Part shown: positions 1 through 9,900 of the stretch, one piece after another | How the letters are laid out: each line of letters opens with the position of its first letter | Numbering within the stretch: the first letter of the stretch is position 1 | Assembly: GCA_002707835.1 (NCBI GenBank) | Contig: PANZ01000012.1 | Coordinates: 55,340 to 98,690, forward strand | Length of the DNA stretch: 43,351 nucleotides | Origin: Chloroflexota bacterium | GTDB lineage: Bacteria > Chloroflexota > Dehalococcoidia > UBA2979 | Direction of reading: 5' to 3' | The notes under the pieces: model-generated | Databases searched by the model: none | Seen by the model: only the letters and a program-made list of their open reading frames with translations | Told to the model about the DNA's origin: nothing | Position numbers and translations under genes: made by a program

Positions 1-434
1 CCAATCAGAATCCTAGACGTATATTTATCTCCATGCCGGTCAGTTACCTCGAATTGATTTTGAGCTAACCTTCTTACACGAGCTGCAGCGACACCATCAC
101 GAAAATCAACACCTGACTTTTGTGCTTGTTCAACAAGAAAAGAATCCAACCGGCTTCGTTGAGTCATGTATGTTATAGGCTTAGAGGTATGGCGAGTAAT
201 TATTTGATTGTCACGCAATCGCAAATGTGCTCCGTAGACTACATCTTCAATTACGGGATCAAGTGAAAAAGGTAAAAGTTCATCCGTCCGTATCGTAACA
301 CCACCACCACAAGGCTTATCACGAGGAAAGCGTGATTTATCTAAAAGGAGAACTTCCCATCCCAAAGAAGATATCTCTCTAGCAGCAGTAGAACCAGCAG
401 GGCCAGCACCAATTACAATCACTTCTTTATCCAT
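1..434 (-). CDS. FAD-dependent oxidoreductase, geranylgeranyl-reductase-like family (3' end outside window)
   Basis: Reverse-strand translation from ATG at 434 starts MDKEVIVIGAGPAGSTAAREISSLGWEVLLLDKSRFPRDKPCGGG (Rossmann GxGPAG and PCGGG motifs); runs off the window edge. Not in the ORF track. Confidence 0.85.
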   Translation of the reverse strand, partial: MDKEVIVIGAGPAGSTAAREISSLGWEVLLLDKSRFPRDKPCGGGVTIRTDELLPFSLDPVIEDVVYGAHLRLRDNQIITRHTSKPITYMTQRSRLDSFLVEQAQKSGVDFRDGVAAARVRRLAQNQFEVTDRHGDKYTSRILI

Positions 435-531
435 AATTAGATGCTACGACAGGCAGACTCTTCAGTCAGGTAATTATTCTCAATTTTGGAAAAGGTAATT
501 TTAAAATTTACCAATAAGTCACCATAACTAG

Positions 532-561
532 TTGACTTATTGTGCGAATCCTGATGATACT
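532..561 (+). promoter_or_regulatory. candidate sigma70-type promoter for the ilvB leader transcript
   Basis: TTGACT at 532-537 and GATACT at 556-561, 18-nt spacer; a start about 7 nt downstream would place the 5' end next to the leader ATG at 571. Confidence 0.4.
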
Positions 562-570
562 ATTAGAACT

Positions 571-666
571 ATGCAGAACAACACATCAATAAGCGTTGAC
601 CGTTCCGTGGTCTTATCTGGCCTCAGCTTATTGGTGCCTTCTAACGTCTTACTAGTCCTTACATAG
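571..666 (+). CDS. putative branched-chain amino-acid leader peptide, 31 aa
   Basis: ATG at 571 to TAG at 664-666 encodes MQNNTSISVDRSVVLSGLSLLVPSNVLLVLT; 14 of 31 residues are Leu/Val/Ile, 8 of them in the last 12; followed by a strong hairpin and then ilvB. Confidence 0.75.
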   Translation: MQNNTSISVDRSVVLSGLSLLVPSNVLLVLT

Positions 667-702
667 GCGATACTGTCGTCCACCTGACGAGCAGTGTCGC
701 CT
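665..702 (+). promoter_or_regulatory. strong RNA hairpin in ilvB leader (attenuator component)
   Basis: AGGCGAUACUG-UCGUC-CACCU-GACGA-(G)-CAGUGUCGCCU folds into about 16 bp (one G-U) with a single bulged G and a 5-nt loop; its base overlaps the leader stop codon. Confidence 0.75.
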
Positions 703-768
703 AAAAAACCCGCAAGGGTGGTTTGTCTTGCAAATAAAAAAATCAATGAAATTCACAGGAAGAACAAA

Positions 769-2463
769 ATGAAGAAGATTACTGGAGCAGATATAGTCCT
801 TGAATCACTCAAAAAAATTGGTATCGATACTGTCTTTGGATATCCAGGCGGTGTGGTTCTTCCATTATACGATCGATGGCCTTCACATCCTGAAGTACGC
901 CATATTTTAGTTCGTCATGAACAAGGCGCTGGACATGCAGCCGAAGGATATGCAAAAGCTTCAGGAAGATTGGGTTGTGCTTTAGCTACTTCAGGTCCTG
1001 GAGCAACGAATCTCGTTACAGCTATTACTGACGCTATGATGGATAGTATCCCTGTACTTTTCATAACTGGAAATGTTGCCCGAAACCTTTTAGGAAGAGA
1101 TGGCTTTCAAGAAGCAGATATCACTGGTATTACAATGCCAATTACTAAACACAATTATCTCGTAATGCGAGCGGAAGATATCGCACCAACTTTTGCTGAG
1201 GCAGCTTATATAGCCACTACTGGCAGGCCAGGTCCAGTACATATTGATATTCCTAAGGATGTATTTATCGAAGAAGCTGATTTCGAGTGGCCAGAGCAAA
1301 TTTCTATTAGAGGATATGAACCATTTCCTTCCGTTAATGAAGATGAAATCAAGAATGCAGTTCAGCTAATTCGCAGAGCTGAGCGACCAATAATTTTTGC
1401 TGGACACGGTATTATTCAAGCAGATGCATCTAAAGAGTTAATGGAATTTGCTGAAAAATCAGGTACTCCAGTTCTCAATACCTTATTAGGTCTTGGATCA
1501 ATTCCTCAAGATCATGTTCTCTCCTATGGAATGATGGGGATGCACGGATCTTATTGGGCCAACCACGCTGCATCAAATGCAGATCTTATAATAGGATTAG
1601 GTATGCGCATGGATGATCGTGCATTAGGTCGCTTTGCCGATCTCAACCCTACGGCAAATGTCATACATGTAGACATAGATCCAGCAGAACATAACAAAAA
1701 CATAATCACCACCACGCCAATTGTAGGTAACGTCCGGGAAGTATTAAAAATACTAATCACACAATTCGAGCCATTATCACACATTGATTGGATCCATTGG
1801 ATCGATGAATTACGTAGAGATCATAAGGATTCATTTAAAGTACCTGAGGTAGATGAGCTAACTCCTCAATACATTGAATCTCGAATAGCTGAAAAAATTG
1901 GGAATGAAGGAGTTGTAGTAACAGGAGTTGGGCAGCACCAAATGTGGGCCGCACAACTAATGAATATTTCAAGGCCTCGTCAGCTAATTACTTCTGGTGG
2001 TTTAGGTACTATGGGTTTCGAGGTTCCTGCAGCGTTAGGAGCTCAAGTTGCCGAACCAAACAGAACCGTTTGGACAATTTGTGGTGATGGTGGATTTCAA
2101 ATGACTAATCAAGAAATTGCCACAATGATCGATGAAAATTTACCTGTCAAAATGGCAATCATGAACAATGGATTCTTGGGAATGGTTCGACAATGGCAAG
2201 AACTTTTTTATGGGAATAACTATGTTTCCGTCAATATGTCACAGCCAGACTTTGTTAAACTTGGTGAAGCATATGGTATAAAATCACTTCGTGTAAGCCA
2301 TAAGTCAGAAGTTGATGATGTAATTATAGAAGCAAATAATCATCCCGGTCCCGTTTTAATTGATTTCCAAGTGGAAACTGAAGGAAATGTTTGGCCGATG
2401 GTGCCAGCTGGCGCTGCACTTAGTGAAACTGTTGAAACATCAGATCAAGTTAAGGCTTTGTAG
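769..2463 (+). CDS. ilvB: acetolactate synthase large subunit
   Basis: TPP-enzyme fold: KKITGADIVLESLKKIGIDTVFGYPGG, HEQGAGHAAEGYAKASG, GDGGFQMTNQE. Start at 769 preferred over 694 because of AGGAAG SD and domain start. Confidence 0.97.
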   Translation: MKKITGADIVLESLKKIGIDTVFGYPGGVVLPLYDRWPSHPEVRHILVRHEQGAGHAAEGYAKASGRLGCALATSGPGATNLVTAITDAMMDSIPVLFITGNVARNLLGRDGFQEADITGITMPITKHNYLVMRAEDIAPTFAEAAYIATTGRPGPVHIDIPKDVFIEEADFEWPEQISIRGYEPFPSVNEDEIKNAVQLIRRAERPIIFAGHGIIQADASKELMEFAEKSGTPVLNTLLGLGSIPQDHVLSYGMMGMHGSYWANHAASNADLIIGLGMRMDDRALGRFADLNPTANVIHVDIDPAEHNKNIITTTPIVGNVREVLKILITQFEPLSHIDWIHWIDELRRDHKDSFKVPEVDELTPQYIESRIAEKIGNEGVVVTGVGQHQMWAAQLMNISRPRQLITSGGLGTMGFEVPAALGAQVAEPNRTVWTICGDGGFQMTNQEIATMIDENLPVKMAIMNNGFLGMVRQWQELFYGNNYVSVNMSQPDFVKLGEAYGIKSLRVSHKSEVDDVIIEANNHPGPVLIDFQVETEGNVWPMVPAGAALSETVETSDQVKAL

Positions 2464-2487
2464 TCTTAGGTAATTTGGAGAATTAAA

Positions 2488-3063
2488 ATGAAACACACTC
2501 TAGCAGCTTTAGTTGAAAATCATCCTGGAGTTCTTAATCGCGTTGCTTCATTATTTCGAAGACGCGGTTTTAATATTGAATCTTTAGCTGTAGGAACTAC
2601 AGAACAAGAGGGCATCTCGCGGATGACTTTTGTAGTGGAAGGAGATGATAATGTAGGTGAACAAGTAGAAAAACAACTTTACAAACTAATCGACATTATT
2701 AAAGTTTCTGACCTTAGCCGTGAAGAATCAATAGTTAGAGAAATTGCACTTATTAAGGTTCGATCTGAAAAAAATAATCGTAGGGACATCCTCGACTTAG
2801 TAGAAATATTTAGGGCACAGGCAGTAGATATCACAGAATATAGTGTAGTTATACAACTTGTGGCTCATCCAGAAACTGTCGATAGCTTACTAGAAAATCT
2901 CGCAGCGTATCCCATTATTGAAATGGTAAGAACTGGGCGTATTGCCATGTTAAGAGGCCCACAAGCAATTTCTGTCCCAACTACTGAACCAGTTGAAGTT
3001 GCTAGATTTCATCAAGCATCAGGTAGACGCCCTGAGGGAGAATTACCCTACGTCTCAGAATAA
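2488..3063 (+). CDS. ilvN: acetolactate synthase small (regulatory) subunit
   Basis: ACT-domain N-terminus MKHTLAALVENHPGVLNRVASLFRRRGFNIESLAVG; directly downstream of ilvB. Confidence 0.97.
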   Translation: MKHTLAALVENHPGVLNRVASLFRRRGFNIESLAVGTTEQEGISRMTFVVEGDDNVGEQVEKQLYKLIDIIKVSDLSREESIVREIALIKVRSEKNNRRDILDLVEIFRAQAVDITEYSVVIQLVAHPETVDSLLENLAAYPIIEMVRTGRIAMLRGPQAISVPTTEPVEVARFHQASGRRPEGELPYVSE

Positions 3064-3094
3064 GTTTATGTATATAAACTAATAGGAGTTGAAA

Positions 3095-4630
3095 ATGAGT
3101 AATAGCGAAAAAGTTTATATCTTTGACACGACGCTTCGCGATGGTGAACAGTCTGCAGGTATAGGATTTACAGTAAACGAAAAACTAGAAATTGCTCGAG
3201 CACTTGCAAGATTAAATGTTGATATTATCGAAGCTGGATTTCCTATATCTTCACCAGGAGACTTAGAATCAGTTGCAGAAATTGCTAAACAAGTCAAAGG
3301 ACCAGTAATCGCAGGCCTCGCTCGAGCAGCCTTTAATGACGTAGATGCAGCTTGGGAAGCTGTAAAACATGCAGAGACTCCACGAATACATGTTTTTCTA
3401 TCTTCAAGTGATATCCATCTAGCACAACAGCTACGAAAAAATCGTGAGGATATAATGGAAATGGCCCGAGCTGCAGTTTCAAGAGCTGCAAAATATACCT
3501 CGGATGTCGAATTTTCTCCTATGGATGCTACACGATCTAGACCAGAATTCGTTTATCAACTTGTTGAAGCAGCAATCGAAGAAGGGGCAACGACAATTAA
3601 TATTCCTGATACTGTCGGATATGCTATTCCTGAAGAATTTGAAGCCTTCATACGTTCTCTTCCTGAAAATGTACCAAACATGCATAAAGCACGAATATCT
3701 GTACATTGTCAAAATGACTTAGGAATGGCAACTGCAAACTCTTTAGCAGGAATTCTTGGTGGTGCACGTCAGGTTGAAGGGACAATTAATGGAATTGGAG
3801 AAAGAGCTGGTAATGCATCTTTAGAAGAAATTATCATGTCGATACGTACACGTGACGATTTCATGAATGTACATGTAGATGCAAAGCCACAGGAAATTTA
3901 CTCAATTAGTAAATTGGTTGAACGTGCATCAGGTATGACATTACAACCACATAAAGCAATTGTTGGGAAAAATGCTTTTCGGCATTCATCAGGTATCCAT
4001 CAAGATGGTGTTCTAAAAATGAGAGAGACTTATGAAATAATGGATCCTGTTGAATTGGGTATCCCAGGTGGTTCAGCTATTGTACTGACAAAAACGTCGG
4101 GTCGGCATGGTCTGCAATCGAGATTAGAATCTCTAGGAATTGAACCCTCAGAAGATGAATTCCAAAGAATATGGGATGCGTTTTTAGATGTTGCTGATGC
4201 CAAAGATGAAGTTGATGATCGCGATCTAATGGCCATTGTCTCTGAGCAAACACAAATTCAAGTACAAGATGCCTGGACATTAGATCTTGTCCAAGTATCA
4301 ACTGGTGACCACGGTACTCCCACGGCAACAGTCCGATTAATGGATCCAGATGGCAATACCTCTGAAGATGCAGCGATAGGAACAGGACCAGTTGACGCCA
4401 TTTATAGAGCAATAAATCGTGTCACAAATACCGAAAATTCATTAACAGAATTCTCTGTGAAGTCAGTTACAGAAGGAATTGATGCACAAGGAGAAGTAAC
4501 CATTAGAGTCGAAACAGATGGTGATGCATATCAGGGCAGGGCTGCAGATACAGACATCTTAGTAGCGAGCGCCCGAGCTTACTTGCATGCGCTAAATCGA
4601 GCTATTGCTGTAAAGAACATTGCTGAATAG
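3095..4630 (+). CDS. leuA: 2-isopropylmalate synthase
   Basis: DTTLRDGEQSAGIGF, VHCQNDLGMATANSLAG, HSSGIHQDG motifs; AGGAG SD upstream of ATG 3095. Confidence 0.96.
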   Translation: MSNSEKVYIFDTTLRDGEQSAGIGFTVNEKLEIARALARLNVDIIEAGFPISSPGDLESVAEIAKQVKGPVIAGLARAAFNDVDAAWEAVKHAETPRIHVFLSSSDIHLAQQLRKNREDIMEMARAAVSRAAKYTSDVEFSPMDATRSRPEFVYQLVEAAIEEGATTINIPDTVGYAIPEEFEAFIRSLPENVPNMHKARISVHCQNDLGMATANSLAGILGGARQVEGTINGIGERAGNASLEEIIMSIRTRDDFMNVHVDAKPQEIYSISKLVERASGMTLQPHKAIVGKNAFRHSSGIHQDGVLKMRETYEIMDPVELGIPGGSAIVLTKTSGRHGLQSRLESLGIEPSEDEFQRIWDAFLDVADAKDEVDDRDLMAIVSEQTQIQVQDAWTLDLVQVSTGDHGTPTATVRLMDPDGNTSEDAAIGTGPVDAIYRAINRVTNTENSLTEFSVKSVTEGIDAQGEVTIRVETDGDAYQGRAADTDILVASARAYLHALNRAIAVKNIAE

Positions 4631-4642
4631 TCCATTGCAACT

Positions 4643-5560
4643 TTATGCATTTGCTGTAGCTAATTGTTTAAGTTTCTGAATTGCTTCAGCCTTCTTACGC
4701 GAATCATGAACAGCGCTTTCGTATGCAATATCAAAAAGTGGAGCCATATTAATTAGAACTTCGACTCGTTTGAAAAAATATGTATCCAACGAATTGTTGT
4801 AGTTAATCATGATCTTATCCAAGAACTCTTTAGGCATATCATTTAATATACCTGCAAAATCAATAGCAAAATCACTGATCATAGTGTCACCAAAGTCAAT
4901 TACACCACATAAATTATATTCAGAATCAACTAATAGATGTTCGCCACTTATATCACCATGCACAAGAACTGGAGATTGCGAAAAATTATTATCATAATGA
5001 CGAAATTTCTCTTGCAATTTTTTTAAATACGTGTACGAATATCCATCAATATCATCCTTCGCAATTTTAAGCATTGGAATATAATGATCATCCAATAAGT
5101 TTATTGTCTGTATGTCGATACTATTCAAACTATCGAGTGAAATAGTGTGTAACTGGTAAAAGAAATTAGCAATTTGAATCGCCAATGTATTAAGTTTAGA
5201 CTCCGGTATTGTAACTGAACTTAGATTTCTTCCCTCTATGAATCGGTAAATCATAGCGAAATGACCATCTTGAGATTCGACCAATTGAGCATCTTGGGGG
5301 GTAATACCTGAAACAATTATATCTTGTAGATAATTGAGTAATTTCACTTCTTGGCGAAAAGAATTAATTTCGGAATATACACATGACTTTGCTATAGATA
5401 TAGCCCAATATGTTTGTCCATCAGAAACTCGATAGACTCTTCTATTCATACCAAAGCCAATCTGTTCCACACTTTTGTACTCGATAGTTGGAAGTACTAT
5501 CTGAACAGAACGAAAAACGCTCTCCGGTAACGGAACATTATCGACATTAGCAGTCATCAA
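4643..5560 (-). CDS. aminoglycoside phosphotransferase (APH)/choline-kinase-like protein
   Basis: LVHGDISGEHLLVD and GVIDFGDTMISDFAIDFAG kinase-like motifs; start overlaps leuD stop by 4 nt. Confidence 0.85.
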   Translation of the reverse strand: MMTANVDNVPLPESVFRSVQIVLPTIEYKSVEQIGFGMNRRVYRVSDGQTYWAISIAKSCVYSEINSFRQEVKLLNYLQDIIVSGITPQDAQLVESQDGHFAMIYRFIEGRNLSSVTIPESKLNTLAIQIANFFYQLHTISLDSLNSIDIQTINLLDDHYIPMLKIAKDDIDGYSYTYLKKLQEKFRHYDNNFSQSPVLVHGDISGEHLLVDSEYNLCGVIDFGDTMISDFAIDFAGILNDMPKEFLDKIMINYNNSLDTYFFKRVEVLINMAPLFDIAYESAVHDSRKKAEAIQKLKQLATANA

Positions 5561-6177
5561 TTTATCTTTAGACTATCCTGACCAGCTTGATCTGTACTTG
5601 GTAAAAAACTCGAACGTATCTCTTCAAAAGAAGAAATCTTCTGTTCATTTGCCAGTGTAATTCCTATATCATCCAAACCATTAAGTAATCGATGCTTTAC
5701 AAATTCATCAATTTTGAATTGTCGTGACCATTCTGAACCTATCATGACGGTCTGATTTTCCAAATTAATTACAATCTCTCCCTCGGGTAGTTCTTCAGCA
5801 CGAGACATTAAGTAATCAACATCATCTTGATCAAGTTGAATAGTCAGGAGTCCAACTTTAGAACAATTATTGCGAAATATATCACCAAAACTTGGAGCAA
5901 TAATTGCTTCGACACCCATATCTTCTAAAGCCCATACAGCATGTTCTCTACTAGAACCACATCCAAAGTTTTGCTGTGCAAGCATAATCGGTGCATCCTT
6001 ATATTGAATTCGATTAGTAATGAAATCATCATCTTTACGCCAATCAAAAAAAGCGAATTCACCATAACCGGTCCGCTCTATACGTTTCAAAAATTGCTTA
6101 GGAATTATTTGGTCTGTATCAACATCAGCACGATTTAAGGGAATTGCATTCCCACGAACTTGTTTAACTGCTTTCAT
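5557..6177 (-). CDS. leuD: 3-isopropylmalate dehydratase small subunit
   Basis: NAIPLNRADVDTDQIIPKQFLK and NFGCGSSREHAVWAL motifs. Confidence 0.96.
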   Translation of the reverse strand: MKAVKQVRGNAIPLNRADVDTDQIIPKQFLKRIERTGYGEFAFFDWRKDDDFITNRIQYKDAPIMLAQQNFGCGSSREHAVWALEDMGVEAIIAPSFGDIFRNNCSKVGLLTIQLDQDDVDYLMSRAEELPEGEIVINLENQTVMIGSEWSRQFKIDEFVKHRLLNGLDDIGITLANEQKISSFEEIRSSFLPSTDQAGQDSLKIN

Positions 6178-7583
6178 CAGATTATCTCCCTAACATCTAC
6201 AAAATTACCCGCAATCGCTGCTGCTGCTGCCATTTCAGGACTAACAAGATGTGTTCTTCCACCTGCACCTTGACGTCCTTCAAAATTTCTGTTGCTTGTA
6301 GAAGCACATCTTTCTTGTGGCAATAAAATATCCGGGTTCATTCCTAAGCACATTGAGCAACCAGGTTCACGCCACTCAAAACCTGCATCTTTAAAAATTA
6401 GATCTAAACCTTCTTCTTCTGCTTGTTGTTTTACTTTACCCGAACCAGGAACAATCATTGCACTGACTGAAGAAGACACTTTTTGACCTTCTATGATAGT
6501 TGCTGCCCTTCTTAAGTCTTCTATACGTCCATTAGTACATGATCCAATAAATACTCGATCTATACCTATATCAGTAATCGCAGTTCCTGCCTCTAATCCC
6601 ATATATTTCAATGCTCTCTGCGCAGTTTCTCGTGAAGAAGCAGTCGTAGCGTCGTCAGGGTTAGGTACCACATCGCTAACTGGAACGCTTTGTGCAGGTG
6701 TAGTTCCCCAAGTCACATGTGGTGCTATGTTGTTCCCATCCAAAACAATCGATTGATCGAAAACTGCGCCCTTATCACTCACAAGCTTTCCCCAATTTTC
6801 TACCTGTTGATCCCAATCTAATCCAGAGGGTGAAAATTCTTTACCAAGTAAATATTCAAAGGTCTTTTCATCAGGAGCTATTAATCCTGCTCTGGCGCCA
6901 CCTTCAATAGTCATATTACAGACCGTCATTCTTTCTTCCATTGAGAGCTTACGAATAACATCACCACGATATTCAATTACATGACCAACACCACCATCAA
7001 CCCCTGTACGCTGAATAATGGCTAAAATTACATCCTTGGCTGTGACACCAACTCCAAGTTCACCTGTAACCTCAACCGACATCGTTTTCGGTCGACTTTG
7101 TGGTAATGTTTGTGTAGCGAGAACATGTTCAACTTCTGAAGTACCAATACCAAAAGCTAAAGCACCAAATGCACCATGCGTTGAAGTATGACTATCACCG
7201 CAAACAATGGTCATGCCAGGTTGAGTTAGCCCGTGTTCAGGGCTAATGATATGAACAATACCTTGCCTTAAATCAAATATGTCCCACAACGGGATATCAA
7301 AATCCTTGCAATTTGTTCTCAAAACTTCTATTTGCTGAGTTGATAAAGGATCAGGATTAGGTAGTGTACGATCTGTCGTAGGCACATTATGATCTACAGT
7401 TGCTAAAGTAAGATCAGGACGACGCACACTTCTGTTTGTCATTCTTAATCCATCAAATGCTTGAGGTGAGGTAACTTCATGCACTAAATGTAGATCGATA
7501 TATAAAAGGTCAGGTTTACCCTGCTCTGCATGAACAACATGTTGTTCCCAAATCTTATCTACAATTGTTTGCGGTTGAGTCAT
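6177..7583 (-). CDS. leuC: 3-isopropylmalate dehydratase large subunit
   Basis: [69 protein letters not shown]. Start MTQPQ at 7583 chosen for GGAG spacing. Confidence 0.96.
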   Translation of the reverse strand: MTQPQTIVDKIWEQHVVHAEQGKPDLLYIDLHLVHEVTSPQAFDGLRMTNRSVRRPDLTLATVDHNVPTTDRTLPNPDPLSTQQIEVLRTNCKDFDIPLWDIFDLRQGIVHIISPEHGLTQPGMTIVCGDSHTSTHGAFGALAFGIGTSEVEHVLATQTLPQSRPKTMSVEVTGELGVGVTAKDVILAIIQRTGVDGGVGHVIEYRGDVIRKLSMEERMTVCNMTIEGGARAGLIAPDEKTFEYLLGKEFSPSGLDWDQQVENWGKLVSDKGAVFDQSIVLDGNNIAPHVTWGTTPAQSVPVSDVVPNPDDATTASSRETAQRALKYMGLEAGTAITDIGIDRVFIGSCTNGRIEDLRRAATIIEGQKVSSSVSAMIVPGSGKVKQQAEEEGLDLIFKDAGFEWREPGCSMCLGMNPDILLPQERCASTSNRNFEGRQGAGGRTHLVSPEMAAAAAIAGNFVDVREII

Positions 7584-7614
7584 TTCATACTCCATTCTAA
7601 GTATCAATTAAATT

Positions 7615-9270
7615 TCAAACACCTTGACCCCAATGAAAGAGCCAATATTCGTAAGCATCTTGTAACGCAAGCCATGATGCCCCAACAACATCCGTAGAAG
7701 CTCCAACTGTTCGCCATAAACGTATACCATCACTGGATTCAATCAGAACACGAACAGCAGCATCAGCACCAGCACCAGAATCAATAATTCGAACCTTATA
7801 ATCTACTAAGCGAACTTGAGATATTTCTGCGTGCACTTCGGACAAAGCTTTTCGCACAGCAGCATCTAAGGCAGATACAGGTCCATTCCCATCAGCAGCT
7901 ACTTGCGACAAATGATCGCCTATACGCATTTTTACCATGGCCTCTGCTTGCATTTCTGCCATATATGAATCACCGCTAATATTTCTTCCATGCTCTACAA
8001 TCAGAAAATCTTCAAGATTAAAAAGAGGTGTGTAGCCATCTTGCAAACGACGCACAAGTAGTTCAAAACTAGCTTCAGCTGACTCAAATTGGTAGCCACG
8101 TGCTTCTTGATTTTTCAAGTCAGAAAGAACTTGAGCAACTTGATTATCATTTAACTCAACTTCCACACCCTGCTCACGAAGTTTCTCTACAATATTTCTT
8201 CTACCTGACAGTTCAGAAATCAAAACTCGCTCTTTATTACCCACTAATGAAGGACTAATGTGCGTGTAAGAACCTGGTGATTTTGTAACTGCAGCAACAT
8301 GTAGCCCTGCTTTATGGGCAAATGCCCCACTGCCCACATATGGTTGCTGAGAATTAGGAGTGAAATTAGCAAGCTCTGATGCAAATAGTGCAGTTTCCGT
8401 AAGTCGTTTAAGCTGCTCTTCACCAACTACATCTAAACCTAATTTTAATTTAAGATTTGGAATCACTGAAATCATATTTGCATTACCCGTGCGCTCACCC
8501 CATCCATTTAGACAAGCCTGTATTTGCGTAGCGCCTTCTTCAACCGCTGCTAAGGTACTCGCAACAGCCATATCCGTATCATTATGACAATGAATACCGA
8601 TATCACATTCAATAAGACCACGAATTTCTGTAATAATCTGTCGTATTTGTGAAGGAATAGCTCCCCCATTTGTATCACACAATGTAACAGTAGAAGCACC
8701 GGCTTTTTGTGCTGTGAGAATACAAGCTATCGCATAATCTTTATCTTCTTTATAACCATCAAAAAAATGCTCTGCATCAAAAATGACCTCTTTACCTTTA
8801 TTTTCAAGATATTGAATTGATTCAGCAATCATTAATAAATTTTCTTCTTCTGTGGTTTCTAAAACCTCTAATACTTGGCTCTTTGACGTTTTTCCTACAA
8901 GAGTAATTGCCGCGGTACCAGCATCAAGAACGGCACGAAGTGCCTCATCTTTTTCTACTTCATTACCAGGTTTTCGTGTAGAACCAAATGCCACGAGCAC
9001 AGCACTAGATAACGATATTTCTTTTGCGCGGTTAAAAAAATCTGCATCTTTAGGATTAGACCCTGGATACCCACCTTCAATGTAGTGAATACCCAAATCA
9101 TCAAGTTTCTTTAGAATTAATAATTTGTCCTGTAAGGAAAGACTTAATCCTTCCATTCCAAGGCCATCACGCAATGTGGTGTCGTATAAGCGGATATCAG
9201 ATGCATTTGGTAAAAAAGATTTCACAGCATCAGAAGAGCCACTATCTGGGGAGTTTATATGGTCAGCCAT
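7615..9270 (-). CDS. cimA: citramalate synthase (LeuA-like superfamily)
   Basis: RLYDTTLRDGLGMEGLSLSLQDKLLILKKLDDLGIHYIEGGYPGSNPKD plus LeuA-type allosteric C-terminal domain; characteristic of the CimA clade. Confidence 0.88.
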   Translation of the reverse strand: MADHINSPDSGSSDAVKSFLPNASDIRLYDTTLRDGLGMEGLSLSLQDKLLILKKLDDLGIHYIEGGYPGSNPKDADFFNRAKEISLSSAVLVAFGSTRKPGNEVEKDEALRAVLDAGTAAITLVGKTSKSQVLEVLETTEEENLLMIAESIQYLENKGKEVIFDAEHFFDGYKEDKDYAIACILTAQKAGASTVTLCDTNGGAIPSQIRQIITEIRGLIECDIGIHCHNDTDMAVASTLAAVEEGATQIQACLNGWGERTGNANMISVIPNLKLKLGLDVVGEEQLKRLTETALFASELANFTPNSQQPYVGSGAFAHKAGLHVAAVTKSPGSYTHISPSLVGNKERVLISELSGRRNIVEKLREQGVEVELNDNQVAQVLSDLKNQEARGYQFESAEASFELLVRRLQDGYTPLFNLEDFLIVEHGRNISGDSYMAEMQAEAMVKMRIGDHLSQVAADGNGPVSALDAAVRKALSEVHAEISQVRLVDYKVRIIDSGAGADAAVRVLIESSDGIRLWRTVGASTDVVGASWLALQDAYEYWLFHWGQGV

Positions 9271-9389
9271 TTTATCCGCTCTATTAGAAATTAAGCTTAG
9301 GTACTTTTACATAAATTAATCAAACATATAAAACAAGAATTTATTCCGTTAAACTTACTACTAACGTTCAGAAAAGAAAATAAATAAAA

Positions 9390-9896
9390 ATGACCACAAT
9401 TCATAATTTAAATCCTGAAAAACGCCCCGGTGCTCGTGTACTTCTTTTCGACTGCGAAAAGAATTTGTTGCTTTTTGAAACATCTACAAATCCATCAGAT
9501 TCTAATGATGAAATTATTTGGATGACACCTGGTGGTGCCTCCGAATTAAATGAAAAACCTTCAGAGACTGCTCTAAGAGAATTGTATGAAGAAACAGGCT
9601 TTTCTCCCCCATTAAAAAAATGTGTTTGGGTGCGTGATTGGATTTGGTATCACAGTGGATATGAAAAATGGTATGACACACATGAATACTTCTATGTTGC
9701 TGAGCTCACGAGAGAATCTCCAAAAATCAAACCAACAAAAGACGATGAATTGGTTACTCTAATGTCTTATAAATGGATGAATTTAGAACAAATTTCACAA
9801 TTAAAAGAAAAAACTTCCCCTATAAAACTAAAAGAATTGTTAATTCCAATAATTACAGGTAACTACCCAGAAAAACCTTTATCAATTGGACAATAA
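9390..9896 (+). CDS. NUDIX hydrolase
   Basis: Nudix box: GGASELNEKPSETALRELYEETGF. Confidence 0.93.
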   Translation: MTTIHNLNPEKRPGARVLLFDCEKNLLLFETSTNPSDSNDEIIWMTPGGASELNEKPSETALRELYEETGFSPPLKKCVWVRDWIWYHSGYEKWYDTHEYFYVAELTRESPKIKPTKDDELVTLMSYKWMNLEQISQLKEKTSPIKLKELLIPIITGNYPEKPLSIGQ

Positions 9897-9900
9897 ATAA

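Noticed and set aside
694-768. T-box element (AAGGGTGG) upstream of ilvB
   Set aside because: GGGTGG is present, but there is no NACCGCG continuation, antiterminator fold or stem I; the leader peptide is the better explanation.
694-768. ilvB start at TTG/GTG-like codon 694 (N-terminal MSPKKPARVVCLANKK)
   Set aside because: This extension runs through the attenuator hairpin; ATG 769 has an SD and fits the family N-terminus.
3479-3722. Overlapping short ORFs inside leuA (and similar antisense ORFs across the window)
   Set aside because: They lie antisense or out of frame to clearly conserved genes; no independent support.
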